Positions 25,533 through 34,831 of a stretch of DNA of 64,000 nucleotides are shown one piece after another (position 1 is the first letter of the stretch; the number at the start of each line of letters is the position of its first letter). The stretch is taken from NCBI RefSeq assembly GCF_012641475.1, contig NZ_JABAIL010000004.1, positions 620,001 to 684,000 of the forward strand. The letters run 5' to 3'. The position numbers were made by a program, and so were the translations under genes. The notes under the pieces were generated by a model, which ran no database searches, was not told the origin of the DNA, and saw only the letters and a list, made by a program, of their open reading frames with translations. Source of the stretch: Flammeovirga agarivorans. Its GTDB lineage: Bacteria > Bacteroidota > Bacteroidia > Cytophagales > Flammeovirgaceae.

Positions 25533-27731
25533 TTATTCTGATGGAAGTTCTACTAAAATTTGTGTTCCTTTTTGTGGTCTACTATTAATCTCAAAATAAG
25601 CCCCAATAGACTCAGCCCTCGTTCTCATACTATTGATACCAAAAGTTTTTAAGTTTTCTTCTACAATAAACCCATCACCATTATCATCTATAGTAAGTAA
25701 CAAAACATCTGAATGTTTAAGTATTTGAATGTTGCATTTTGTCGCATTGGCATACTTAATAACATTATTAATCGCTTCTTGTGTGATACGATACAGTGTC
25801 ATTTCCACAGATAGTTTCAATCTGTTTTTATCAATATTTTGATCAAAATTGAAAGAAGTAGAAGACGAATTTTGAATAGCAGAAATTAAAGATTCAATTG
25901 CAGCTGTTATACCATTTTCGCTAATCACTTTAGGCATAAGATTATGTGCTAGTGTTCTACTTTCTTCTATTGCTTTTTTTAGGTATTGATATCCCATTTG
26001 AAAACGCTCTTCAACCTTAGGTTCATTAAAATCAACTGACATTCTGACTTTTTCTAAACTCATCAAAGAGGTAGACATAGTTTGTTGTAAACCATCATGA
26101 ATTTCACTTGCAATCCTACTTCTTTCTTTATCTTCTGTTTCCAAAATAGCATCTAGAATATTTTCTTCTTGTTTCATCCTATCAGTGATATCAGACATGG
26201 TTCCAACGATTCGTTTTGGAGCATTCTTAGCCGTAAACTCAACAGCTTTACCTTTTGTGTGAATCCACTTGTAAGCTCCATCTTTGGTCTTCATCCTATA
26301 CAAACTATCATGAGTGCCATTTTTCTTTATTTCATCTACATTATTAATTAATGCTTTCTCTTGATGATCCGAAACCACAATTCCTTTCCAAAAATCAATT
26401 TGGTCTAATACGCTTTCATCGGAAGTATACCCTAAAATAGTGTAACAGCGCTCACTGAAATTAATTTGATCATCATCTCGATATATCTCCCAAATTCCTT
26501 CATTAGAAGCATCTAATGCATATTGTAATTGCTGTTCTTTCTCAATTAATGCCACTTCAGTTTTAACCTTTAGGTCAATTTCATCTTTTAAATTCTGATT
26601 CGATCTTTTTAGATGTTCTAGATACGATTTCCTCTCATTAAAATTACCTAAGATCAGTGCGATAGCTTCTATTAATTCTTGTTCCTCTTCTAATAAAGGG
26701 GTTGTTGTTAATCTTCCAGTAAGATCATTATAATACACCTCTATCTTCCCTATTTCTTTATTCGACTCAATAATTTTTGCTTCTTGTTTCCATTCTGATT
26801 CAGAAAACTGAACTGATGTAAATGTTTTCCCTTGAAATGTTATTCTACAACAAGTTTGCTCAGTAAACTGCCATCCATAAGGAATAATTGAAGCTGTTGT
26901 TTCTAAAATATGATCTATATCTTTTTGTGTGCTTTCTGTAAGCTGAGAAATCTTATAAAGACAAGCCTGCTCTTTACTCCTTGATTGTAATTGATTGGAT
27001 AATTGCTCTTTCTGAATTAGTCTATTGATAATCATATAATAGCTAATAATAAATACTGAAATTAAAAGTGCAATCGAAATAAAAATAGTCCACAACAAAA
27101 ACTCGCCTTTCTCTCTAAATTTATCGACTGTGTTTTTAGTTCTGGATTCAATCAGACTTTCAAACTTAATAATGGGTTCCATTACCTCAGTCTTTGTCAT
27201 AAGATAATCTTGACCATATAAGATATTGAAAGCTGCTTCTAAGTCTGGTTTCCCTTTGATAGAATAGTTATTTAGGCTATCCAAATAAATTCCTTTTGCA
27301 GCATTAAAGGCCTGCTCTTCCTTTTTTATCAATTGGTTTGATTTGCCCAGTGCATCTTTAAGTAGTTCGAACTCTTCTTGTGAAAAACCCATATGGTACA
27401 TGCTATCTAAAATAGAACGTTCCCAACCACTATCTTCTGGAATCAACCTTCCTTCTCGAACAGCGACCAGTTCCCAATACTTCTTCTCCCAAATAGTATC
27501 TTTTGTAACAATAAAGTTTTTACAATATTCTGTCAAAAAATCATCACTTTGTCTTAAAGCATCGCCCAAACGATATGAAGTGTAACGATTAACCTGACTT
27601 TCAAATAATTTTTCTTGATTAAAATATAGAAATACTAATGAAATAAGGATACCTAATGTAAGTATAATATTGAGTAGAAAAAGCCAAAAAAATGGTCGTT
27701 TTTTATCGTCTGTAAGGTTATTCATTATCAT
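25533..27731 (-). CDS. Membrane sensor histidine kinase with PAS domain (HisKA_3 type)
   Basis: Sensor of the two-component pair. I start it at the ATG at 27731 because the upstream in-frame codon at 27746 is TTG; a second ATG lies at 27725. Counted from 27731 it has about 732 residues. There is a membrane helix at 15-37, an extracytoplasmic helical region to about 210 (CHASE3-like in size, not identified), a second helix at 213-235 and a GAF-like region (about 257-370). A PAS/PAC domain (about 400-520) precedes the HisKA_3 box SEIHDGLQQTMS with His545 and a HATPase_c domain with EAINN and DDNGDGF. This is the NarX/DesK type that pairs with NarL-family regulators, as here. Ligand unknown. Confidence 0.9.
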   Translation of the reverse strand: MIMNNLTDDKKRPFFWLFLLNIILTLGILISLVFLYFNQEKLFESQVNRYTSYRLGDALRQSDDFLTEYCKNFIVTKDTIWEKKYWELVAVREGRLIPEDSGWERSILDSMYHMGFSQEEFELLKDALGKSNQLIKKEEQAFNAAKGIYLDSLNNYSIKGKPDLEAAFNILYGQDYLMTKTEVMEPIIKFESLIESRTKNTVDKFREKGEFLLWTIFISIALLISVFIISYYMIINRLIQKEQLSNQLQSRSKEQACLYKISQLTESTQKDIDHILETTASIIPYGWQFTEQTCCRITFQGKTFTSVQFSESEWKQEAKIIESNKEIGKIEVYYNDLTGRLTTTPLLEEEQELIEAIALILGNFNERKSYLEHLKRSNQNLKDEIDLKVKTEVALIEKEQQLQYALDASNEGIWEIYRDDDQINFSERCYTILGYTSDESVLDQIDFWKGIVVSDHQEKALINNVDEIKKNGTHDSLYRMKTKDGAYKWIHTKGKAVEFTAKNAPKRIVGTMSDITDRMKQEENILDAILETEDKERSRIASEIHDGLQQTMSTSLMSLEKVRMSVDFNEPKVEERFQMGYQYLKKAIEESRTLAHNLMPKVISENGITAAIESLISAIQNSSSTSFNFDQNIDKNRLKLSVEMTLYRITQEAINNVIKYANATKCNIQILKHSDVLLLTIDDNGDGFIVEENLKTFGINSMRTRAESIGAYFEINSRPQKGTQILVELPSE

Positions 27732-27845
27732 TTTTTTACTGAGCAATAATTGAAAATAGTCTTATCATTAATAGTAAAAAAGTGTTTGAATAACTTTAAC
27801 TACATCTAGTCCTTTCTAATACAATTTTTTGCTCTTTATTATGTA

Positions 27846-28427
27846 CTAAGGCTGAATTGTCAATGTTTTTACTGTTCCATTGATAGGTGAGATTTGTATA
27901 TTATCCTCTCCTTCCAATACATAGAAAATGTACGAACTATTTTTCCCAACTATCTCAACATTTAGAGTCTGTCCATCAAGAAATAAAACTTTATCATTAT
28001 ACTCGATTGTCTTTTCGTTCATTCTTTTTTGCAAACGCTCACCTTTCCCCAATCCTGTTCCTACAAAAAAGCCTAAAAAGAAAATAACAGAAGATACTGT
28101 TAACACTGATAGAAGTTTAGTCTCTAAGTTTTCTTCTGGATTTTTAATATTAAATAGTTTTATAAACCACGGTTTGTTCTTCAGTTTACCTAATTGTCGA
28201 GGGATAAATATTACACCTAGAACAGTTAAGAGAGAAATAATCATTAAGACTTTATTTGATGTCAATCTTGATATTGGACTTAATAGAACATCTAATATGT
28301 CGGCATATTCTAAGATATTAATATCAAACTGGCCATAGAATAGCGTTTCATTTACAATACCTAAAATAACAAGGAAGATGTAACCTAAATAGAGAATACT
28401 TTGAGTTTGTTCTAGTTGATTTTTCAC
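27846..28427 (-). CDS. Membrane protein of unknown function
   Basis: Not recognised. The 193 residues have three hydrophobic segments at about 11-33, 60-76 and 105-125, the last ending in a glycine-rich turn (GFFVGTGLGKG). A soluble C-terminal domain of about 60 residues (KTIEYNDKVLFLDGQTLN...) looks beta-rich. The start is GTG (27846-28427), as there is no upstream ATG in frame. It is 115 nt upstream of the kinase gene on the same strand, but the gap is long enough that co-transcription is uncertain. Upstream 28428-28643 is AT-rich and holds only the divergent promoter region. Confidence 0.6.
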   Translation of the reverse strand: MKNQLEQTQSILYLGYIFLVILGIVNETLFYGQFDINILEYADILDVLLSPISRLTSNKVLMIISLLTVLGVIFIPRQLGKLKNKPWFIKLFNIKNPEENLETKLLSVLTVSSVIFFLGFFVGTGLGKGERLQKRMNEKTIEYNDKVLFLDGQTLNVEIVGKNSSYIFYVLEGEDNIQISPINGTVKTLTIQP

Positions 28428-28643
28428 GGTTCAGTTTATGGAATATAGATTTAAAAGTCGATGAGAGCTTAATAATTTAAATGAGAACAAGTATAACAAA
28501 TCACCACGAGTTTTCATGAAAGAATTGAATAAACTTAGCAGATTTAATATCAACGGTGTAATAAAAAGGTATTTTTGAAATACTAAACTAAATCAGTAAT
28601 TTTAGTTTCAAGTAAACTATTCAATGACACAATTCTATCACCA

Positions 28644-29813
28644 ATGTTAAAACTAAGCAAGCTATTTTTTGCAATAATATCTATTGCAACTTTTTTTTCA
28701 TGTACAACAGAATCAGAGAAAAGCTCACCAGTACAAAAAGTGAAATTTTCATTTTCAGAAAGCTCCTCCTCAGCCAGATCTCTTGAAGGAGAAGCAGCCT
28801 CTTTTGTCATCTCAATTTCCCAAGGTGAAGAAAGTGTTTATCATCTAGAATCACTGGATATTATTAATGTTGGTGGTTCATATTTATCAGAAGAACTAAC
28901 CTTAGAAGTTGGAGAATATTCGATTACAGACTTTGTAGTCATGAATGAAAATGATGAAGCTATCTATTTAACTCCAAAACAAGGTTCTGATTTTTCTCAT
29001 TTAGTCTCAAAACCTCTCCCTTTAAAATTCAATGTATCTACTAATGATTCTCTCACAATTACACTGGAAGTAATCGAAGCTACATTAGGTGAGCTTAATG
29101 ACTTTGGATATTCTAGCTTCAGTTTCGAAATTGTAGATTATCTATCGAAAGGGTTACAGTTGTATCTTCCTTTTGATGGATCCACTTCTGATTATTCTGA
29201 AAATGGTATTGAATTGACTGAAAATGGTTCTATTGACTATGTTCAGGACCGTAAGGGAAAAGAAGCCTCTGCCATTTACTTAAACGGCTCTGATGCCTTT
29301 TTAAGTGGAGATGCCCTTATACGAGATTATAAGGAATTTACATTATCTGCTTGGATTAAACCATCCACTTTTGATGTTCAGTATACAGGGATTTTTGGAC
29401 AATCTCCAGGCACCTTCCCTGCAATAAATGATTACCTAGTGTTGTATACTACAAGATCGCAATATCACCCTCGGAATGGTGGTTTTGGGTGGACACTATT
29501 TTTCCAGGATAATACCTGGTTAGATGCTAGATATCTATATAAACATGAACCTGGGGATTGGATTCTAATCACATCCACTTTTGATGGAAAGGTTTTTAAA
29601 AACTATATCAATACCACCTTAGTTTCTGAACACTTTGTTGAGGAAGGTAAAATGTTAGGAAATGACTACAAACTACTGATCGGAAAAACATATGCCTATC
29701 CACAAAACCCTAATAGAGTAAATGTAGCCTATTTTGAAGGAGCTATTGATGAATATAGAATCTACAGTAGAAGCTTGTCACAACAAGAAATTTACCAGCT
29801 TATCTCAAAGTAA
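28644..29813 (+). CDS. Lipoprotein with C-terminal LamG/concanavalin-like domain
   Basis: Exported lipoprotein with a probable glycan- or protein-binding role. The 389 residues begin with a lipoprotein signal and lipobox ATFFSC (Cys20), then a Ser-rich linker. An N-terminal domain of about 120 residues (about 32-150) of the kind seen in other Bacteroidota lipoproteins is followed by a LamG-like jelly-roll (about 165-389). The latter shows GLQLYLPFDGS, FTLSAWIKPSTFD, WILITSTFDGK and the closing GAIDEYRIYSRSLSQQEI, a hallmark of the laminin-G_3 family. It is monocistronic with a terminator behind. The ligand is unknown. Confidence 0.8.
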   Translation: MLKLSKLFFAIISIATFFSCTTESEKSSPVQKVKFSFSESSSSARSLEGEAASFVISISQGEESVYHLESLDIINVGGSYLSEELTLEVGEYSITDFVVMNENDEAIYLTPKQGSDFSHLVSKPLPLKFNVSTNDSLTITLEVIEATLGELNDFGYSSFSFEIVDYLSKGLQLYLPFDGSTSDYSENGIELTENGSIDYVQDRKGKEASAIYLNGSDAFLSGDALIRDYKEFTLSAWIKPSTFDVQYTGIFGQSPGTFPAINDYLVLYTTRSQYHPRNGGFGWTLFFQDNTWLDARYLYKHEPGDWILITSTFDGKVFKNYINTTLVSEHFVEEGKMLGNDYKLLIGKTYAYPQNPNRVNVAYFEGAIDEYRIYSRSLSQQEIYQLISK

Positions 29814-29838
29814 TTACTTGACAAAAAAGAATATATCT

Positions 29839-29877
29839 GCCACTAACTCTAAGAAATTAGTTTTAGTGGCTTTTTTT
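29839..29877 (+). terminator. Terminator of the LamG lipoprotein gene
   Basis: GCCACTAA (29839-29846) pairs with TTAGTGGC (29863-29870), followed by seven T. Confidence 0.88.
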
Positions 29878-29968
29878 GAAATCGTAATTATGTGAATAAA
29901 TACTCACTAATAAATTTAACATCAAACAAAATGTATTTAACTTACATGCCAATATTTTGATATGTGGT

Positions 29969-30385
29969 ATGGAAGAAAGAATCAGAAAAACAGTCACTAG
30001 ACAATGTAAAGCTATTTTTCCTAATACATTAAATGCTAACAACACCTTATTTGGTGGAGAAGCAATGAAATGGATGGATGAAGTAGCCTATATAACAGCA
30101 ACTCGTTTCACTAGACAAAAAATGTTTACTTTAAAAACAGAAGATATCAAGTTTTTAAAGTCCATTTCTCCCAATAGTATTGTTGAGGTAATTGGAAAAG
30201 TTGAAAAGGCTGACCCCATCAAACTTCGTGTTATTATTGAAATGTACGCTGAAGATATGTATTCAGACAGTAGAGAAAAGGTGATGGAAAGCGTATTTAT
30301 TTTTGTTGCTTTGAATGATAAAAATAAACCAATGCGAATTGATTATAGCCGATTTGAAAAGGATCTAGAATTGGAAGTGATATAA
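29969..30385 (+). CDS. Acyl-CoA thioesterase (hotdog fold, BFIT/YciA type)
   Basis: Hydrolyses acyl-CoA thioesters in the cytoplasm; chain-length preference unknown. I choose the ATG at 29969 (138 residues) over a TTG four codons upstream. It carries the family motif NTLNANNTLFGGEAMKWMDE, with the active-site Asn and the GG helix start. The second strand ISPNSIVEVIGKVEK and the C-terminal strand ESVFIFVALNDKNKP also match the single-hotdog Acot/YciA family. It is monocistronic between the LamG lipoprotein and an ArsC-like gene. Function at family level is secure. Confidence 0.88.
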   Translation: MEERIRKTVTRQCKAIFPNTLNANNTLFGGEAMKWMDEVAYITATRFTRQKMFTLKTEDIKFLKSISPNSIVEVIGKVEKADPIKLRVIIEMYAEDMYSDSREKVMESVFIFVALNDKNKPMRIDYSRFEKDLELEVI

Positions 30386-30479
30386 TGTCAACCCAGTCCT
30401 CTCCTTTTTTATCAAATAATGTCAATGAAAATTAGCTGAGAATGGTTAGCTTCGTATTTAAATTAAAGACATAAAAACC

Positions 30480-30818
30480 ATGATCAAAATTTGGCATAAT
30501 CCAAGATGTTCTAAAAGTAGAGAATCGCTTAACCTTCTTAAAGAAGGGAGCAATGACATTGAAATTAGAGAATATTTAAAAGACACTCCATCTAAAGAAG
30601 AAGTCACAGAAATCATTAATCTATTAGGTATTAAGCCTTTAGAATTGATAAGAAAAGGAGAAGCAATCTTTAAAGAGAATTTTAAAGGTAAAGACTTATC
30701 AGATGATGAATATATTCAGGCAATGGTAGATTTTCCTAAATTAATAGAAAGACCTATCGTTATCAAAGATAATAAAGCCGTGATTGGAAGACCTCCATCA
30801 TTAGTACTTGACCTTTAA
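30480..30818 (+). CDS. ArsC/Spx-family thiol reductase (arsenate reductase-like)
   Basis: Glutaredoxin-dependent arsenate reductase family. The 112 residues contain the N-terminal active-site motif HNPRCSKSRE with Cys10 and the C-terminal ERPIVIKDNKAVIGRPP, with the arginines that bind arsenate in E. coli ArsC. Length matches the short YfgD-like branch, which may have a general thiol-oxidoreductase role rather than arsenic resistance. No arsenic-resistance genes (arsB/acr3, arsR) are nearby, so resistance is not supported by context. It is convergent with the SpoIIE-type gene and shares a bidirectional terminator with it. Confidence 0.85.
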   Translation: MIKIWHNPRCSKSRESLNLLKEGSNDIEIREYLKDTPSKEEVTEIINLLGIKPLELIRKGEAIFKENFKGKDLSDDEYIQAMVDFPKLIERPIVIKDNKAVIGRPPSLVLDL

Positions 30819-30856
30819 AAAAACACCCTTCATTGTTCATGAAGGGTGTTTTTTTA
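30817..30856. terminator. Bidirectional terminator between arsC-like and SpoIIE-type genes
   Basis: A 17-bp perfect stem (30817-30833 with 30839-30855), A-tract on one side and T-tract on the other, serves both convergent genes. It overlaps the last bases of both transcription units. Confidence 0.92.
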
Positions 30857-33034
30857 TAATTTGACTCCAAGTATCATCATATCATCAATCTGTTCCCAGT
30901 TGGCTTCTGCCATCCAACTATTAATTGTAGACTGAAGAATATCATGTTGTTTTGAAGGAGATTCTTTTGCAATTTTTTCTAGGAGTCTTCTCAGTTTACC
31001 GACCATAAACTTTCTCGCTCTAACTCCACCAAACTGATCTTGATAACCATCAGTAGCCATATACACCATATCATCTTTCTGGATCTCCCATGTATGTTCA
31101 TCATAAACATGATTCATTTCTCCACCAATAGATTTACGGGTACCTGGCAATTTTGTTAGTTCTCCATTTCTTACAATATATAAAGGGTTTTTAGCTCCAG
31201 AGAAATATAAATGATCATCTTTTACAGCAATGATACTCATATCCATGCCGTCATTATTGTCGTTATATTCTTGTTGGAGATTTCTCACCACTAAATTATT
31301 AAGCTCTTTTAAAATCTCTGATGGAGAATATATTTTATTACCTCTAACAATTTCATATAATAAACTTGAGCCCATCATAGACATTAAAGCACCTGGAACT
31401 CCATGACCAGTACAATCGACACAGGCATAAATTTTCCAACCATCTTTTTCAAAGAACCAATAGAAATCACCACTAACAATATCTTTTGGTTGATTGAATA
31501 TAAAGTTCTTTTCAAATGCATTGTCAATCACATCTTTGGAGATTAAGATTGACGATTGGATAAGTAAAGCACTCTTAATACTGCTATTAATCTTGTTGTT
31601 CTGATAATTTAATTGAGTCCCCTGCTCTTTAGAGTGTTCTAAGGTATCCTTTAAAATATCATTCTTAGCGATTAACTCTTCATTCATTGTTTCCATCTCC
31701 AGTTTGGCTATGCCCAATTCACTGTTAATAGATGAAAGCTTAGTATTTAATTTCTTTGTTTTTCTCTGACTTAAGAAGATATAATAAATAAATACTAGAA
31801 GAAGCATTACAATAATTACTGTAAGCCTTAAAAAGTTCTTATTCTCTTGAAGTTTTATCTGATTGATATATTCAATCTCTCTTAAAACATCATTTTCTGT
31901 TTTCTGTTGTTCTACTTCATGAAAAGCTTGCATATCTGCCACTGCCGCCAATTTTTGTTTATTAAATAGGCTATCAGATAATACGGTACTTTTTTCGTAG
32001 AAATAAATGGCTTGGTCCTTATTCACAAAACGCAAAGTTTGGGCTAACTTGAGAGACACTTCATACTCTCTATCCAACATTCTATTTTGTTTTGTAATGA
32101 TGTATGCTTTTTCAAAAGCATCGTATGCTCTACTATATTCCTTTAGCTCGTAATGATAATTACCTAATTCTAGGTAAGAATTTAACTTTGGAATTGGTAA
32201 TTGCTTTTTATTAGATTCTCTGACCGAGATTAAGAAGATCTTTTTTGCTAAAGGGTAATCCTTCATACCCATAGCCAACTTACCTTTTAATAAAGAAAGT
32301 AGAATAAAGCCCTCGAAATTATTTTCTTTCCGGAAATTTCCATTCTTATCTAATTGTTGAAGTACCTTTCTTAAATCTGTGTATTCTTCAAAAGCCACAT
32401 GAACGTCTGCAATATTTAGTAGGGCTGTATTTTTTATATGATCAAGGTCTTCATTAGTAGAATCTAGTTCGATATCTAAAATTTGCTCAAACACCTCAAA
32501 AGCTTGAACATATTCTTTATGCTGTAAATAAACATACCCAATGTTATTCATTGTAAAAGCAAGATCGACCTTATCATCCAATTGATAATCTATTTCATAG
32601 GCTAACTTTAAGAGGTTCATTGCCGTTTCCGTCCTCCCCTGATTAATGTATAAAGTAGCAAGATTTACATTAGAGATTGAAATCTGTTTCAGGTCGAATT
32701 CCTTTTCAGCTATTTCTAGAGACTTTTTACAATAGTATTCTGCTGAATCTAATTCTCCTGCATATTCAAAGTAAAAGCAATAACGAGAAAATAGCCAATA
32801 CGCATCTGTATTGAATTTCTCCTCACCAATTTTTTGGTACAGTGAATCCATTAGTATTTTCATACTATCCAACTCTCCTGCTTCTAGGTAAAAGTCAACG
32901 GTATTCTTTGTCGAAGTATCAAGATATTTATATTGGGCTGAATCAAGCTCTGAATCAGCAAGCACAGATTTACTAAATAAAAAAATACAAAGAATAATAG
33001 ACAAATATTTCAGATCAATTCTTCTGATTAACAT
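30854..33034 (-). CDS. TPR-membrane-SpoIIE (PP2C-type) phosphatase
   Basis: Membrane-linked serine/threonine phosphatase of the RsbU/SpoIIE type. The 726 residues have a signal peptide (1-26). An extracytoplasmic array of TPR helices (about 60-395, e.g. NNIGYVYLQHKEYVQAFEVF) is followed by one membrane helix (about 402-424) and a coiled coil (about 425-485). The cytoplasmic PPM phosphatase domain (about 500-726) has the metal-binding motifs SGDFYWFF, DCTGHGVPGALMS (about 540-552), ATDGYQDQFGG and a terminal DD. The expected partners, an anti-sigma factor antagonist and kinase, are not in this window. The architecture is widespread in Cytophagales. Its target is unknown. Confidence 0.88.
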   Translation of the reverse strand: MLIRRIDLKYLSIILCIFLFSKSVLADSELDSAQYKYLDTSTKNTVDFYLEAGELDSMKILMDSLYQKIGEEKFNTDAYWLFSRYCFYFEYAGELDSAEYYCKKSLEIAEKEFDLKQISISNVNLATLYINQGRTETAMNLLKLAYEIDYQLDDKVDLAFTMNNIGYVYLQHKEYVQAFEVFEQILDIELDSTNEDLDHIKNTALLNIADVHVAFEEYTDLRKVLQQLDKNGNFRKENNFEGFILLSLLKGKLAMGMKDYPLAKKIFLISVRESNKKQLPIPKLNSYLELGNYHYELKEYSRAYDAFEKAYIITKQNRMLDREYEVSLKLAQTLRFVNKDQAIYFYEKSTVLSDSLFNKQKLAAVADMQAFHEVEQQKTENDVLREIEYINQIKLQENKNFLRLTVIIVMLLLVFIYYIFLSQRKTKKLNTKLSSINSELGIAKLEMETMNEELIAKNDILKDTLEHSKEQGTQLNYQNNKINSSIKSALLIQSSILISKDVIDNAFEKNFIFNQPKDIVSGDFYWFFEKDGWKIYACVDCTGHGVPGALMSMMGSSLLYEIVRGNKIYSPSEILKELNNLVVRNLQQEYNDNNDGMDMSIIAVKDDHLYFSGAKNPLYIVRNGELTKLPGTRKSIGGEMNHVYDEHTWEIQKDDMVYMATDGYQDQFGGVRARKFMVGKLRRLLEKIAKESPSKQHDILQSTINSWMAEANWEQIDDMMILGVKL

Positions 33035-33164
33035 TTCATAGCTGATAAATCATCGTAAATTAATAAAATCAACTGAAATAAACTTCATGTACATAATGAA
33101 AAAAACAAAATGATTTATTAAAATTATAGTTCAACAGTAATTTAACCCTGAAATAACATAAAAT

Positions 33165-34079
33165 ATGAAGCAATTCTTAGGTGTAGATATTGGAGGAACA
33201 AATGTGAAATTTGGCGTAGTAGATGCCGATGGAAACATTGTCAAAAAGAAAAAATATCCCACTATTGAAGTTTCAGAAGGTGGAGACTTCTGTGGCAACT
33301 TCTCAAAACTTCTTGCAAAAAGACTAAAAAAATTTCCTGACATTGCTTCTGTAGGTATAGGTATTCCAGGTACTATTTCAGCCGATGGAAAATCTACATT
33401 AGACTTACCCAATGTTCCAGCTCTGGCCAATCAAGCATTAGTAAAAGTACTTGAAAAAGACTTCCCTACTTTGCCTATCGTAATGGACAATGATGCAAAT
33501 GCTGCAGCATTAGGAGAATTAGAATTTGGATTGGAAGCCTTACCAAAGACATACATTTTTATCACTCTAGGAACTGGAGTTGGTGGAGGCTGTGTCATTA
33601 ACGGTAAAATATTTAAAGGCGGAGATGGCAACGGATTTGAAGTCGGCCATGTCATGTCGTCTACAGGAAAAACTATCGAACAAAACATTGGTAAAGCGGG
33701 CATTATTGCAATGGCAAAAAAATATATCGCTGAAGGACAGATTCCAACTACTCTTTCTGGTGAATTTGATGCTAAAGCAGTTGCGAACGCAGCTCATGAA
33801 GGTGACAAACTAGCTTTACAGGTTTACCATGATATGGGTAAATACGTCGGAGAACTGATTGTAACATTAGTAAGAGTTCTAGACATAAAAACTATTCTAA
33901 TTGGTGGTGGCGTATCAGAAACTTTCGATTATTTAAAATTAAACATGTATAGTGTTATCAATGAGTTTTTACCTGAATATTATACCAAAGATTTAAATAT
34001 TCAATTAGCTACATTAGGTAACAATGCTGGTATTCTTGGAGCTGCGTCTTTAGGGATTTCAGGTATTGAGTTGAAGTAA
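33165..34079 (+). CDS. ROK-family sugar kinase (glucokinase-like)
   Basis: Phosphorylates a hexose, probably glucose, with ATP in the cytoplasm. The 304 residues have the ATP-binding start FLGVDIGGTNVKFGVVD, the catalytic region VMDNDANAAALGELEFG, and GTGVGGGCVINGK. The usual ROK zinc site (a CxCGxxGCxE stretch after the glycine-rich E-x-GH motif) is missing: here FEVGHVMSSTGKTIEQNIG follows without cysteines. It is monocistronic with its own terminator. The substrate cannot be fixed from sequence. Confidence 0.85.
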   Translation: MKQFLGVDIGGTNVKFGVVDADGNIVKKKKYPTIEVSEGGDFCGNFSKLLAKRLKKFPDIASVGIGIPGTISADGKSTLDLPNVPALANQALVKVLEKDFPTLPIVMDNDANAAALGELEFGLEALPKTYIFITLGTGVGGGCVINGKIFKGGDGNGFEVGHVMSSTGKTIEQNIGKAGIIAMAKKYIAEGQIPTTLSGEFDAKAVANAAHEGDKLALQVYHDMGKYVGELIVTLVRVLDIKTILIGGGVSETFDYLKLNMYSVINEFLPEYYTKDLNIQLATLGNNAGILGAASLGISGIELK

Positions 34080-34095
34080 TTCAGCCTTTCTAAAG

Positions 34096-34132
34096 AAGAG
34101 AATCATTAAAAATTAGTGATTCTCTTTTTTAA
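34096..34132 (+). terminator. Terminator of the ROK kinase gene
   Basis: AAGAGAATCA (34096-34105) pairs with TGATTCTCTT (34117-34126), followed by T-run. Confidence 0.85.
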
Positions 34133-34146
34133 TGCCTCAATCCCAC

Positions 34147-34176
34147 TTGCTAGATTAACCACAGCGATTATCTTTG
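34147..34176 (+). promoter_or_regulatory. purN promoter (-33 TTG, -7 TATCTTTG)
   Basis: TTG at 34147-34149 and TATCTTTG at 34169-34176 are separated by exactly 19 nt, a textbook Bacteroidota promoter. Transcription would start near 34181, which is past the upstream ATG at 34178 and supports the ATG at 34196 as the true start. Confidence 0.75.
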
Positions 34177-34195
34177 CATGAAACTAAATTATATC

Positions 34196-34753
34196 ATGAC
34201 AAAAATCGCAATTTTCGCTTCGGGTACGGGGTCTAATGCCTTAAAAATTATAGAGCATTTCAAAGGCAATTCAAATGTAAACTTTGTAGTGCTTTCAAAC
34301 CGCAAAAATGCTGGAGTCTTAGATAAAGCAAAGCAATTAGATGTAGAAGGGCATTATTTCCCTAAATCTGCTTTTAGTGATGATACTGTTCTAACTTTCC
34401 TAAAGGATGAAAAAGTAGAATATGTAATTCTTGCTGGTTTCTTACTCCTAGTTCATGAAAATATTTTAAACCAATTTGAAAACAAGGTGATCAACATACA
34501 CCCAGCCTTATTACCAAATTATGGAGGAAAAGGAATGTATGGTTTAAATGTTCACCAAGCTGTTGTTGCAAACAAAGAAAAAGTATCTGGTATTACCATC
34601 CACTATTGTAATGCTAAATATGATGAAGGGCAATATATTTTGCAAGCGACTACAGCCATCGATGAAAACGACACACCAGAAGAAGTTGCATCCAAAGTTC
34701 TTAAGTTAGAACACTTTTATTTCCCAAGGGTTATTGAACAATTACTTGGTTAA
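34196..34753 (+). CDS. purN: Phosphoribosylglycinamide formyltransferase
   Basis: Third step of purine biosynthesis: transfers a formyl group from 10-formyl-THF to GAR. I start at the ATG at 34196 (185 residues, MTKIAIFASGTGSN) because the upstream ATG at 34178 falls before the predicted transcription start. Catalytic residues are in place: Asn100 and His102 in INIHPALLPNYGGKGMYG, and Asp143. The GGKGMYG loop is a few residues longer than in E. coli PurN and typical of Bacteroidota. It is flanked by its own promoter upstream and the yebC promoter downstream. Secure. Confidence 0.94.
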   Translation: MTKIAIFASGTGSNALKIIEHFKGNSNVNFVVLSNRKNAGVLDKAKQLDVEGHYFPKSAFSDDTVLTFLKDEKVEYVILAGFLLLVHENILNQFENKVINIHPALLPNYGGKGMYGLNVHQAVVANKEKVSGITIHYCNAKYDEGQYILQATTAIDENDTPEEVASKVLKLEHFYFPRVIEQLLG

Positions 34754-34796
34754 AGAAAATTAAAGATCAATTTTAAGAGTAATAGTTTTCATCTAT

Positions 34797-34804
34797 TATT
34801 TTTG
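34797..34804 (+). promoter_or_regulatory. yebC promoter, -7 element
   Basis: TATTTTTG matches TAnnTTTG. The start site near 34809 lies past the TTG codon at 34802 and before the ATG at 34832, supporting the latter. Confidence 0.6.
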
Positions 34805-34831
34805 TCAAATCACATTCAATATAAAAGAGAA

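Noticed and set aside
30480-30818. Arsenic-resistance operon
   Set aside because: Only an ArsC-like gene is present; there is no arsR, arsB or acr3 next to it.
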